Positions 34,371 through 46,300 of a DNA stretch of 46,453 nt are shown piece after piece. Source of the DNA: Cochliopodium minus (taxonomy: Eukaryota > Discosea > Himatismenida > Cochliopodiidae). The position numbers and the translations under genes are program-made. The notes under the pieces are model-generated. The model saw only the letters and a program-made list of their open reading frames with translations. It did no database searches and was not told the origin of the DNA. Each line of letters begins with the position of its first letter. Position 1 is the stretch's first letter. The stretch lies in NCBI GenBank assembly GCA_024220525.1, contig JAMYWO010000205.1, forward strand, positions 1-46,453, in the 5' to 3' direction.

Positions 34371-35553
34371 TTATACTAAATGTAAATTACAACAAGAATG
34401 AAATGGGATTCTTTTAAATAAACTCATTTTGACATATTTGGTTAGAAAATTCTCCAAACAATATCCTATTTCATCAAAAGTCAGATCATTTGGACATCTT
34501 TTGAGAATCTCCACTTCTTTTTTAAGTTTACAACTATATTTAAGAATAAAAAAATAAAGTAACAATTAGAAATCAAACAATTAGTCTAAAAGAGAACCCA
34601 AAGCTAAAGATATCACTTTTCCTAGTCCATAACTTTTTTCCGCAATCATGGGAATCCGAAAAACTGGCCAAAAATTATTTTTTTTTTTGTTAATTAAAAA
34701 TATTTTAAATTTTAATTTTAAAAAGATTTTATTTTTAAAAGATTTTATTTTTACCTATTAGTGTTGATCCTTCTGTTAGTTCTAACTTTACAGCATAAGA
34801 TCGAAAAGGTTCTGTTCCAACCAACAAATCATGAACTTCGCTCTGAGGATAATAATTAGAAAGAGTATAACCAATCAGTCCCAACTGTAAAAAACAACAA
34901 ATCAGTATTCAAAAGAAATAAAATGTTTATCATTATCAAGGTGACCATCTTTTATATGCAGAGGATCTTGTTTTCAAAATTTTTTGTTAAAAAGTTATTT
35001 AAAAAAAATAATATATCAGTTTACGAGGAAATCTGTAAGGAAGACACCAGTCAGCTCCAGATCCAAAATTATTTCCTGGCTTAAATATAACTACTCCTCC
35101 CCCTTTTTTCATTTGTTTTTAAAATATTTAGAAGAATTATTAACAATTTTTGTACCATTTTTAACATACTCCATCAAGGTATCACATGTTTTCTCCCTAT
35201 CTATTAACTCCGTTCCTATCATTTCAAATAAAATTTTAATATAACATTTTTATTTGGGTTATTAAAATATCAACCACTACATGTGAATACAGCTCTTTAT
35301 TATTTCGAATAATTAAATAAAGAAAAAAATCTATTCCTTTTCCAATTCACCTATAATCTATTATTTCATTCAATTCCAATGCTTTTTTGCAAAATATCAC
35401 TGATTTGCATTTTGAAAGCATTTCATCCCGTGAAACTCCAGAATTCCTGGATATCAAGAAATATAATTCAAAAAATAACAAAAAGTAAATATGTTACCAG
35501 GATGAATTCGAGTAAATGAAATTATTGTGCTCATCTTTTATTATTTCTTCCAT
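34371..35553 (-). CDS. GATase-like-fold protein, cluster member 2, diverged 3' end
   Basis: Starts MEEIIKDEHNNFIYSNSS (35553). The second to fourth exons are nearly identical in DNA to member 3, introns included (35020-35463), encoding GVSRDEMLSKCKSVIFCKKA and GVVIFKPGNNFGSGADWCLP. The next exons have diverged (EVHDLLVGTEPFRSYAVKLE, IPMIAEKSYGLGKVISLA). The C-terminus is unlike that of the other two members: VEILKRCPNDLTFDEIGYCL, then a shorter tail ending at TAA 34371. Only 50 bp separate this stop from member 1's start codon. The divergent tail may be a fused or replaced exon. Some splice phases in the 3' part did not resolve cleanly by hand, so this member could be partly decayed. Confidence 0.55.
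35020..35463. repeat. near-identical block, copy in member 2
   Basis: Matches 36617-37063 over about 445 bp with almost no differences, introns included. Its right-hand 310 bp are also shared with 33914-34225. Confidence 0.9.
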
Positions 35554-35640
35554 CAATTTTTTTTTTTTATTTTTAATTTGATTTTTTTTTATTTTTAATA
35601 TGTATACAAAATAATTGTTTATTTAAATATCTAATTTTCA

Positions 35641-37264
35641 TCAATTCAAAATGATCAAGTTATTGACGATATAAGTGATAGGTTTAGGAAACTTTCCAAA
35701 GTTCTTGTTAGTTTTGTTCCAACGATAAATAATCATCAAAAATAGTCTGATTCTTGTTTGAATCTAAAAACAAAAAAAATAATTTAAAATTAAAGTAAAG
35801 CCAAATAAAATTAAGTGATCATAAATAAGTTTTGATTTCGGGTTTTACTTCCAAAGAAAATTGTTGATGAACTTCAGTAGACCATTCAATTTTTTTCGAA
35901 ACATATCTTAAACATCTTTTGAGAATCTCCACCTCATCTTTATTTGAACACCTGTTAAAAGTGATATAAAAAAATTATTAATTAACAAAGAAGCAATTAT
36001 TTTGAAAAAGATACTCAGAGGCAAAAGATATTACTTTTCCTAGTCCATAACTTTTTTCTGCGATCATAGGAAGACCATTTGAATAACTTGCTAATTTAAA
36101 TTTAAAAAATTAATTAATTTTTATATTTTTACATATTTTTAAAAGATTGAATATCTCCAAAAAAAAATTATATTTACCAATTAGTGTTGAACCTTCTGTT
36201 AGCTCCAATTTTACGCCACTAGCATTGAAAGATCCTATTCCAACCAACAAATCATGAACATGGCTCCCAGGGATATAATCAGAAGAAACATTAAGATCTG
36301 ACCATGAAGATTCGACTGTTTTGCAAAAAAAATCAAAATTATATTGAAAATTTCTTAGTAAAAATGATATATAAGGGTCAATATTATAATATGATAATTT
36401 GGATCTCATTTATAGTTTTTATGTTAGACATAAAAATTGATCCAAATTATATGGCTCATATTAAATTCTCACAAAAAAATTTTGATTTTCATGAAAAAAA
36501 AATTAGATTTTCATAAAAAAAGTAATTTAACCTTTTAAATCTAGATGTCCATTTTTACAGTGCAAAGGATCTTTCAAAATTTTTTGTTAAAAGGTTAGAT
36601 CGAAAAAAATAATATATCAGTTTACGAGGAAATCTGTAAGGAAGACACCAGTCAGCTCCAGATCCAAAATTATTTCCTGGCTTAAATATAACTACTCCTC
36701 CCCCTTTTTTCATTTGTTTTTAAAATATTTAGAAGAATTATTAACAATTTTTGTACCATTTTTAACATACTCCATCAAGGTATCACATGTTTTCTCCCTA
36801 TCTATTAACTCCGTTCCTATCATTTCAAATAAAATTTTAATATAACATTTTTATTTGGGTTATTAAAATATCAACCACTACATGTGAATACAGCTCTTTA
36901 TTATTTCGAATAATTAAATAAAGAAAAAAATCTATTCCTTTTCCAATTCACCTATAATCTATTATTTCATTCAATTCCAATGCTTTTTTGCAAAATATCA
37001 CTGATTTGCATTTTGAAAGCATTTCATCCCGTGAAACTCCAGAATTCCTGGATATCAAGAAATAAGATTCAACTAAATGAAAGAAAATAAAATATATAAC
37101 CCTGCTGTATTCAAGAAAATGTAATAATCCTGCTCGTTTTCTTTTATCTCCATTATCCATTCTTTCTTTTTTTCTTTTCTTTCCTTTTCTTTTTTTTCTT
37201 CTTTTTTTTCTTCTTTTATTTCTTTTTTGTCTTTCTTTTTAAATAAATTCTTGAATACTTTCAT
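35641..37264 (-). CDS. GATase-like-fold protein, cluster member 3, multi-exon
   Basis: Most complete of the three. A Lys/Glu-rich N-terminal extension (MKVFKNLFKKKDKKEIKEEK...) precedes NEQDYYIFLNTAG. An internal ATG at MEIKENEQ is an alternative start matching members 1 and 2. Exons then encode SGVSRDEMLSKCKSVIFCKK, REKTCDTLMEYVKN, GGGVVIFKPGNNFGSGADWC, HPLHCKNGHLDLK, WSDLNVSSDYIPGSHVHDLL with VGIGSFNASGVKLELTEGST, SYSNGLPMIAEKSYGLGKVI, EVEILKRCLRYVSKKIEWST and FLMIIYRWNKTNKNFGKFPK, with TGA at 35641-35643. The exon between DYR and REKTC (AVFT) is my least certain junction. The 87 bp spacer to member 2 and the shared orientation point to tandem duplication. Function unknown; the fold call is by strand pattern only. 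Confidence 0.65.
36617..37063. repeat. near-identical block, copy in member 3
   Basis: Partner of 35020-35463. Identity extends from the exon encoding VVIFKPGNNFGSGADWCLPY through the exon encoding SGVSRDEMLSKCK. Confidence 0.9.
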
Positions 37265-37572
37265 TCCAATTCAATGTATTTGTTTCTCTTGATATGAAGA
37301 TTTTATCTTCTTTTTGCTATATTTGATTTTTTTTTTATATAATTGTTATTGTTGAATTAAAATCAAAATATATGTGCAAAGAGATTGGAGTTTGGTTTCA
37401 AAATGATCAAATTTTTTTCCAATATCAAATGTTAAAGAAATATTTTTTTAGTTTGCCAAAATATAAAAAAAAAATTTATAAATATATATTTTCTCTTCAT
37501 TTATACTTCTCAATCTATCTCACGAGAGATAATATCATCAAACATTATAATTATAGAAGAATATAAATTCAA
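37265..37572. promoter_or_regulatory. divergent spacer between cluster member 3 and the F-BAR gene
   Basis: 308 bp between opposite start codons, AT-rich. A short open frame (37372-37566, plus) is low-complexity and overlaps nothing conserved. Presumed bidirectional promoter; no specific motif recognised. Confidence 0.45.
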
Positions 37573-39991
37573 ATGTCATTAACATATGGAAATGAAATGA
37601 AGGTATAGGATAAAAATATTTCATATAATCACCATAATGGCGATTATTTTCGAATATTATCTCATAATATAAACTTGTAGGATGGATGGGATGCAGTTTT
37701 TAAGAAAACAGAAGAATCTACATCATCTTTGGGCGAAGTAAGCAGTTTTTTGTCCAAGGTACATGAAGCAGAGAATTCACACGGAAAAAGCCTTCAAAAA
37801 ATATCAAAAGTCCAATTTGATAAAAAGGGTACAAAATCTTATAGAAAATCAAAGGTGATGGATTATGAAGATGGAACTGTAAAATCAATGTTTACTGAAT
37901 TTCATGAAAAATTATATGAAAGTGGAAATAAACACATTGAATTTTCTACAAATGTATTAAAATTACATGAAGAGATAGAAAATTGGTTGAAAGAAGCTGA
38001 AAAGAATAGGAAAAAGGTATAAAAATATAAAATTTATTTTTACATTCAAAGAGATTGATTCTATACAAAGATAATCATCCAAAAAAAAATAAAGGATTTT
38101 AAATATTTCAACATTAAATTTACTTTATTGTACTATTCACTTTATATAAATAAATATCATAATGTTTCCTCATAATCTTAAAATTCCTCAATCCTTATCT
38201 TCCTCCAATCAAAATTTTTTTTTTATAGTTAATAAATGATGCAAAAGAAGCAAAGAAAGAATATGATACTGCACTTGATAAATTGAAAGAATCTCGCCAA
38301 GTATATGAAAGAACATGCAAGGAAGCAGATAATTCTATCGACAGTTATTTACAATTTAAAAACAGTAAGGATGCAAAGGAGAAGGATGTGAGAAAGAAGG
38401 CCAGTTCTTGCAAACAATTGATTGAGAAAGCAGATACTGCTGATACAGCATATAAATCTACTTTGCAAAAAACAAATCAAACCCAAACTTCTTATTATGA
38501 TCAAAAAATGCCTCATATCTTGAAGGTAAAAGAAATTTTGTTTTTTATTGAATTTCTTCTTTTATATCAAATATGAGATTATATCTCCTTTTAGATAATT
38601 TCCTTATCACGTAATATGGAAATTTTATTTCCCAAATTAATTATAAAACAAATGATTCAATGAAAATTAAAATCATGACTCAATATAATTTATCATATTA
38701 CTATAAAATGATGTAATCTCCCATCCAATATAAAATTAATCTAACAATATTACGATCAATATAGAACTTTGAAGAATTTGAAAGATCCAGAATAGTATTT
38801 CTTAAATCAGTTTTTGTCAAATTCATGAATCTTCAGAATGAATTCCCCAATTTCGTTCAATCTTACACCACCTCTCTCCAAAACGTAGTGGATTCCATAG
38901 ATAGTGAGCAAGATATCCAAATCTATCTCGGAAAAAGTAAAACTGGTGTGGTCAATCCTAAAGAAATCGATTATCAACCATATGATAATGCCAATCCTGA
39001 TTTCAAAACATCTAGAATGAGCAAACAATCAAGTGGTCAAACATTGAGTAAAATAAAAAAAAAAAAAATCGACTAATTAGATTCAATTTAATTTGAAATT
39101 TAAAATTTTAAAAGAAATTTATCATTTAATAATCATTTTTTTTAATAAACTTTTTTTTTTTTTTGTTTTTATAATTTAGTTACTGACATTAACACTAATT
39201 CTGGTCCAACTATCTCAACTAAGAGCAGCACAAGTTTAAGTCATTCTAGTATCTCCACATTCAACCCAAGCTCTGAGCCCAAAGAGAGCAAAGATGGAAA
39301 CCCAAGTGATCTGTATCCTGGTTTGACAAACGAAATTTCAAATCTAGCTTTCGAGGATCAAAAAAAACATCTTGATAATCAATTAAATGAAATAAAAGGG
39401 AAAATAAGGTAATCTTTTCTTTTTTTTTCTCTAAAAATATTAATTTTTCATTATTTTTTATTTAATTTAATTTTTAAAATTTTCTCAAAACTTACCATTT
39501 ATTTTTTTACTTTTAGAACATTAATTAAAACCAAAAAAGAACTTCAAAAGTTAGTCTCATTTTACCAAAACGATCCCAAAGCAGCAGGTAGCGCCCAACA
39601 AGCAGTGGAAACCCAACAAAACCTCATTCAAAAGTGGAAGGACCAAAAAGCCAAAATCTTGCAAGACTTGCAATCCATTTCTGGTGAAGAAAATGTAGGT
39701 GAAGATGATAATGAAGGTGAGGGTGGTAATGTTCAAGAATCTTCTCCTAGTACTGGTGGTGGTGCCAAAGCTATTTGTCTTTATGATTATGACGCTGCTA
39801 ATGACACTGAGCTTTCTTTCAGGGAAAACGATATTGTTTACGTCACTGAGGAGGACGATTCTGGTTGGTGGTATGCTGAACTTAACGGAAAGATGGGTTT
39901 TATTCCCAACAATTGTAAAAGTTTTTTCTTACTTTTTTTTTATTTTTTATTTTTTATTATTAATTTTTTTTTAGATGTCAAGAAACTCTGA
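37573..39991 (+). CDS. F-BAR / HR1-like / SH3 protein (CIP4/TOCA-like), 7 exons, 529 aa
   Basis: Membrane-curving adaptor that couples endocytic or protrusive membranes to actin assembly. Exons: 37573-37602, 37681-38016, 38229-38525, 38765-39047, 39180-39408, 39517-39914, 39975-39991; phases agree. Residues 1 to about 260 are an F-BAR coiled coil (GEVSSFLSKVHEAENSHGKS, YDTALDKLKESRQVYERTCK, SYYDQKMPHILKNFEEFERS). After a Ser/Pro-rich linker comes an HR1-like antiparallel coil (about 370-450: LDNQLNEIKGKIRTLIKTKK). An SH3 domain closes the protein (about 474-529: AICLYDYDAANDTELSF, SGWWYAELNGKMGFIPNNYV). The domain order matches CIP4/FBP17/TOCA proteins, in which HR1 binds Cdc42 and SH3 binds WASP-family proteins. 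The 17-nt last exon supplies the end of the SH3 domain. Confidence 0.9.
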
Positions 39992-40301
39992 TTTCGACAC
40001 TAATTTTCACTCAACGTGTTCTGTTTCATGTTGTGCGCAATTATAAAAACAATTTTTTTTAATAAAATTTTATTTGATTTATAAACAATCTCCTTTTCTT
40101 TAAACTTTTACCAACATTGAAGAGATCTTTACATTTTCTAATAAAGGTTTTTCTTCCAAAACAACAATTTGTTCTTTTTGACATATTGTCGAATTCACAG
40201 AAAAAAAAAATAAAAAAAATTGTCATCTGATTTTCAATTTTGATTTTACCTTCAAAAGAGAAAGAATTCTTATTTATCCCTTTCCATAGATTTTTGTATA
40301 C
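39992..40301. other. intergenic region between the F-BAR gene and the RGS-CLU gene
   Basis: 310 bp between two plus-strand genes. It holds the presumed terminator of the first and the promoter of the second. No recognisable element. Confidence 0.45.
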
Positions 40302-43300
40302 ATGATGAATCAAAAGAGAAATGATACTTTGAATATAGCTGCAGAATTATATTCGATATGGGGAAGCCCAGATAGAAGCCAAAGGTTCGAGAATTTCTTG
40401 AGATCGAGATTATGTGAGGAGCCATGGCTTTGTTGGTCTTCCATCTCTGATTTCCTCGAATGGATCAGAAATGATACGATAGGCGGTGTCAAACAAAGGA
40501 ATACCACCTTCATAAAGATCGTGGAGGATTTCATTGAAGAAGGGGAGGATAAACACACAATAAATATCTCTGAAAAAGATTTTAGGGAAAAGTTATTGTA
40601 CATCAAAGAGGATTTGAAGCAGGGTAACGATAATGAATTTGATATACGTCCCATCTTTGAATTGCAGGCCAAAACCGAGATTTTGATCGCAGAGAATTTG
40701 AAGCAGTTTTTATTCGAGAAGCAGACTGATGGTGAGACTAATAATGGAAAGCAGACAGAAAGTCTTATCTTGGATAAAATCATGGAATTATGTGTAGTGT
40801 CTTTATTTGAGCTACAAACAGGTATATCGAAAGAAAAAAAAAATATTAATATAAAGTTCATAATTTGAAACAAAAATATTAATATAAAGTTCATTAGGAA
40901 CATTACAAAAAAATTTGATTATCATCATATTATGTGGATATATATTTATCGATTTTCAAAATAAAAGGAAAAACAAAGAGAATATATAAAAAGAACAGAT
41001 GTGTATTGAATCCCACCAACAAAACCCTCACCCTCTACAACCAAGATGGAGAATCCTACTATGATTACAACGTGATAGATCTCAAATACGTGAGATTCAT
41101 CTACCCAGACGAGAAAGAGAAGATCAAGAACTTTGAGATACAGTATCTCACACCCACATCACAAAGGATCTTTTATTTCAAAACGCCACTGGCACAAGCA
41201 GAGATGTTTGCCTCACTAATAAACTTGATAACAAAGGAAAGAGACGAGAAAATCAAGACGGTGAACCAAGAGGTGATGCATTATCTCCGAATCCCTGTTA
41301 TTCATCCTCTCAACAGCTTTTTGGAGATTCTTAGAAGACACATCCAATTGAAGGAAGAAAGCATGGTTCTTCTCGAGAACCAGATCCTCATCGAAAACAA
41401 CAACGAGTCTCCCACTTTGAAAAAAGAGAGCGAAACGGACATTTTCACCAACGAAACAAGCTCGGACGTTTCAGACAAGAAAAAGAAGAAGAAAAAAGGC
41501 AAGAAAGGCTCTTCGGAGTCAAAATCCAAAGCAATCTCTTCCTACATCACCTCCATGCCCAACTCGATGATCTCCAAGTACGGAAACCCTTTGCCCAAAA
41601 TCAGCGGGAACAATCCCAACCCCATTTTTAGCTACAGTTCCGTTTTACCCGAAAACATGAATGGAGGAAACAGTGATAAATCTAAAGAATCTCCCCGTTT
41701 TTTGGAGTGGTCCCAGGATACTAAGAGTGAGGACGATTCTTCCAGTGAAAAGGACGAAAATGTTAAGGACACTGGCATTTTGGACTTTAATGGGAAGTTC
41801 CAGCTCTTGATCGAGAAGCTCCGTAAGATTCCTGACAGGTTCATCCAAGAGAAGTTGTCAGTGCAACAAGAATTAATCCATTTGTCCCAAGATTTTACCA
41901 AGTCAGCTAGGTATTTCATATTTTTTATTTGATTATTTTATTTTGTTTCATTTTATTTTTTATTATGAATTATTTATTTTAATTTTGTTCGATTCATTAT
42001 TTTTTTTTATTTTTTGTTGTGAATTATTTATTTTAATTTTGTTCGATTCATTATTTTTTATAGATTATTTATTTTTTATTTTTTTTCATTTTTTTATTAT
42101 TTATTATTTATTTGTTATTTTTTATTTTGACAATTATCATTTCATATTTTTATTTTCATTTTATTTTTACTTTTTATTATTTATTATTTGAAGGCGTTAC
42201 GGAAAGATCATCATCTCAGAAGTTTATAGACCAAATAAATTCAAAACAATCAAACCTAAAGATGTGGGAGGAGTGATCGGTGGTGAAAAATATATTGTCA
42301 ACAACATTCTCTTCAAGTTTGCTGTTGACCATCACAAATTATTGGGCGAAAATGGAGATGCTTATGCTGCCAAGATTGCAGGGCGTAAACATTTTTTTTT
42401 TTGAATCTTTTTTAAAGTTTTATTATTTTTTTTTTATTAATAATTTAGATGAGTTGAAGGGATTAAAAGCTTTTTTCAATTTGAATTTCAGTGGAATAAG
42501 TTTTCCTTTGGTAAATATTCATTTTTTTTTAATTTTCTTAAAATTTTATTTAATTTTTATTTTTGTGAAATTTTATATTTTACATTTTTATTTTTATTTT
42601 TATTTAAATGAATATTTAATATAAAACAGATGTCATTGATAGATTACAAAGGATTCCGTTTGATTGCTGTGTCATTGCTCCCTTTGTCCAAAAATTCTCT
42701 CATTTATGGATCCAACGATGCAGGAGAAACCATCCATAGAGAAATTCCTGAACTCAACAGAAACATCGATGCTGCTGCGAAAAAACTCAACTTGAAACCT
42801 CACAAATGTGGTAAAAAAGGAATTTTGATGGGTGCTTGTGTAGATTTAGAAGGTAAAAGAAAAAATTAATAATAAAATAATTAAAAATAAATGTTAAATA
42901 AATGCAAAAAAAGTTAAAAGTTAAAATATGATAAAATAAAATTAAAAATTTTTTAAAAAGTAATTTAGTGAAAATTTTTAATAATTATAATGTCAAAAAA
43001 TAATTTAAAATATAGAGATGTTCAAAACTTTACAACAGTTCAAAATTTGTTAGTTATAAATTAATATTCGCTAACAAAGTTATAAATTTTGGACATGTCT
43101 ATTTAAAATATTTAAAAAGAAGTAATAATAAATAATATTTGTAAAAATAAAAATAAGATTGGATGCAAAAAAAAAAATTATGTTTGAAATATTTGATAAA
43201 TAATAAAATTAATAATTTAAAAATAGATGAATTTAAAATTGAAAATTAAAAAACAAAATAAAAAATTTTTTTTTTGGAATGTAGGACACAGAGGCACTGA

Positions 43301-46300
43301 TGGAAGGTTTTATATGTTAGATTATTCCAGAACTTTTCCTTGTGTGAAGCCAGAGTCAAGCATAGTGGGAGGACATCTCTTCAGAATGTTCAGACCTGAA
43401 TTTGTTGTCAACTTTAAGTTTTTTCCTCTTTGTTCTGACGCATATTCTCGTTTCATTGAGTAAAAAAAAAATAATAATAAAAATATTAAAAAAATATTAA
43501 AAATAAATATTAAATAAAAATAAAATAAACAAAATTATAAAATAAAAAATGAAATAATTTAGGAAATAAGATTATAAAAAATGAAATGTTACAAAATGAA
43601 ATAATGAAAAAATAAAAAATAAAAAATGAAATAACAAATAAAATAAAATAAATAATTAAATAATAAATTGGAATAATAATAGAAATAAATAATAAATAAA
43701 AAAATAAAAAATAAAACATTAAAACATTAAAACTTTTTTTTAGAACTCAGCCTGATGCAGAAGAACACAACAGAGAAATAGACAGTGCTACTAAAGAGTT
43801 GATAAATGTTGTTATTCCCAATTTTGCCAGAGAATTGCTCCAACTCATGGAAGTTGAAGTCAAGTTAAAAGGTAAAACCAAAAAACTAAAATAATAAAAT
43901 AAAATAATAAAAAATAAAATTAAATTGATCTAAATTAATAAAAATAAATAAAAATGTAAAAAATAAAAAGAAAAAGTAAAAAAAAAAATTAATGTAATAC
44001 TAATGTAAATATAAACGCAATAAAAATAAATAAATAAAAATAAATTAAAATAAAAAAAATTAAATTGATGAAAATTAAAAAAAAATGAACAAAATATAAA
44101 TAAAAAAATAAAAACCCACATAATTAAAATAATTAATGAAATTTTATTTAGGAACGATTTATGACTTCAGGTTGACAGAAGTAGTCCATTCAAATGGAAT
44201 AAATATGAGATACATGGGATTGATCATCAAGAAGATGGGAAGACACAAATACAAGGATGCCATTCTTGTCAATATGATTGCTCGTATCATCAAAAACCAA
44301 ATCAGAGCCCTTCTCAGAAAGGAGATGTACAAAGAAAAACTTGCTATCGATGAACCATACAGGTAAAAAAAAAAATTAAATATTTCCATTTTTTATTGAA
44401 AAATTTTTTAAATTTTTATTTTTAATTCTTTTATTTGAATTATTTATCTTTTTATTTTAATTCTTATTTTTATCAAATTTTTAGAATTTTTATTTGAATT
44501 ATTCATCTTTTTATTTTAATTCTTATTTTTATCAAATTTTTATTTTTAATTTCTTTATTTGAATTATTCATCTTTTATTTTTATTTTAATTCTTCTTTTT
44601 ATTAAATTTTTAATTTTACTCATTTTTATCTTCTTTTTTATTTACATCTTTTTCTATTGAATTATTTAGTCTTTAAATGAAAATTTCTGAATTATATTAA
44701 TCTATTTTTCAAAATTTCTGGATTATATTAATTTATTTTTATTTTTCTTGTTAATTATTTAATTTAAAATAAATTTTTATTAATCTTTTTTTTTTTCATT
44801 TGTTTTCAAAGAATTGCAGTGATGGATTTTTTGAATCTTATTTTCGGTAACACTGAAGAGTCTGTTAAGTTTTGGTCTGAAGTTATTGTTTCCCAGCTCA
44901 AGGAAAAGTTCAACCTGTATCCCGAAAGTTGGAACGATTTTCCTGTAAAAATACAACAAAATAAAAAAATAAAAAAAATGAGAATTGTGATAAACTAAAA
45001 AAAAATGAAAAATATTAACTAAAAATAATAACTAACAAAATAACAATTAAAAAAAATATTTGAATTAAAAAAAATAATGAATAATAAATAATTCGAAAAA
45101 TAAAAAATACAAATAATAATATTAAAAAATAAATTATAAAGAATTAAAATGAAAAAATTAAAATAAAAAGAATTAAAATGAAAAAATAAATAATCATAAA
45201 AAAATAAAATTAAATATAAATAATAATATGAAATAATAAAATAAAAAATGAAAGAAATAAAAAATAAACAAAATTAATCCAAAAAAATTTTAAAAAAATT
45301 ATTTTGAACAGAAAAATTTAAGAGCTTATGTATTTGGGAACGAAGAAGATAAACAAGAAAAAGAAATGGTTACCAATTCGATCAACTCTCTCAAACTTTC
45401 CACCATTAATACAAATAATCCTCCCAAGGAGGTGGAGGCTTTTGATAGAAGGTACTATCTCTTCAAAGAAGTCCAAAAGATGGTTGGGTAAAAATAAAAA
45501 ATAAAATAAAAACAAAATTAAAAAATTAAATTTAAAAAAAAAAAATAAACATTAAATATAAAAAAATAAAATAAACATTAAAAATAAAATAAAAAATAAA
45601 CATTAAAAATAAAATAAAAAATATTAAAAACTAAGATTTAAAAATAAAAAATATTAAATAAAAAAATATAAAAAATAAAAAATAAAAAATAAAAAATAAA
45701 AAATAAAAAATAAAAAATAAATTCAATAAAAATAGTATTAAAATAAAATAAAAACAAAAAATAAAAATAAATAAATAAAAAATGAAATCAAAAAAAATAA
45801 AAATCAACAAATATTAACACAATTTTTTGGATAATTGAAACTTACTTAAACCAAAAAAAAAATTTTAGAATTAAATTCGCACCTTCTGTTTACACGCTTT
45901 TGAAAAACCATCCAACGATCTACGAGCAAAAAGAAATTTTCAGCGATACCGACGTGTTGGGACTGGGAATCAAAATGAAGAACTTGGACATCATCTCCAA
46001 TGCCAAGGGATATGTCTATCAAATCAAAGGACAAGGTGATAAAATAATAATTTTTTATTTTCATTATTACTTTTAATTTTTATTATTTTATTATTTTTTT
46101 TTAATTATTTTTATTTTTTTGAATTTTTTAACAGAAAAAGAAACATCTGGATTTTACCCCTCCGCAAAGAGTTTGTACGAGCAGGCCAAGGACTCTTATG
46201 AACAAGCGCTCAACTCCAATCCCACTGACCCTCGTCTCCTTCGTAACTTGGCTTCGGTCATCTACAAAATATACAAGTAAAAAAAATTTTATTTTTATTT

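Noticed and set aside
43510-43719. Minus-strand 69-codon frame in a CLU intron
   Set aside because: Only Phe, Ile, Tyr and Leu from A/T filler; many such frames occur in these introns.
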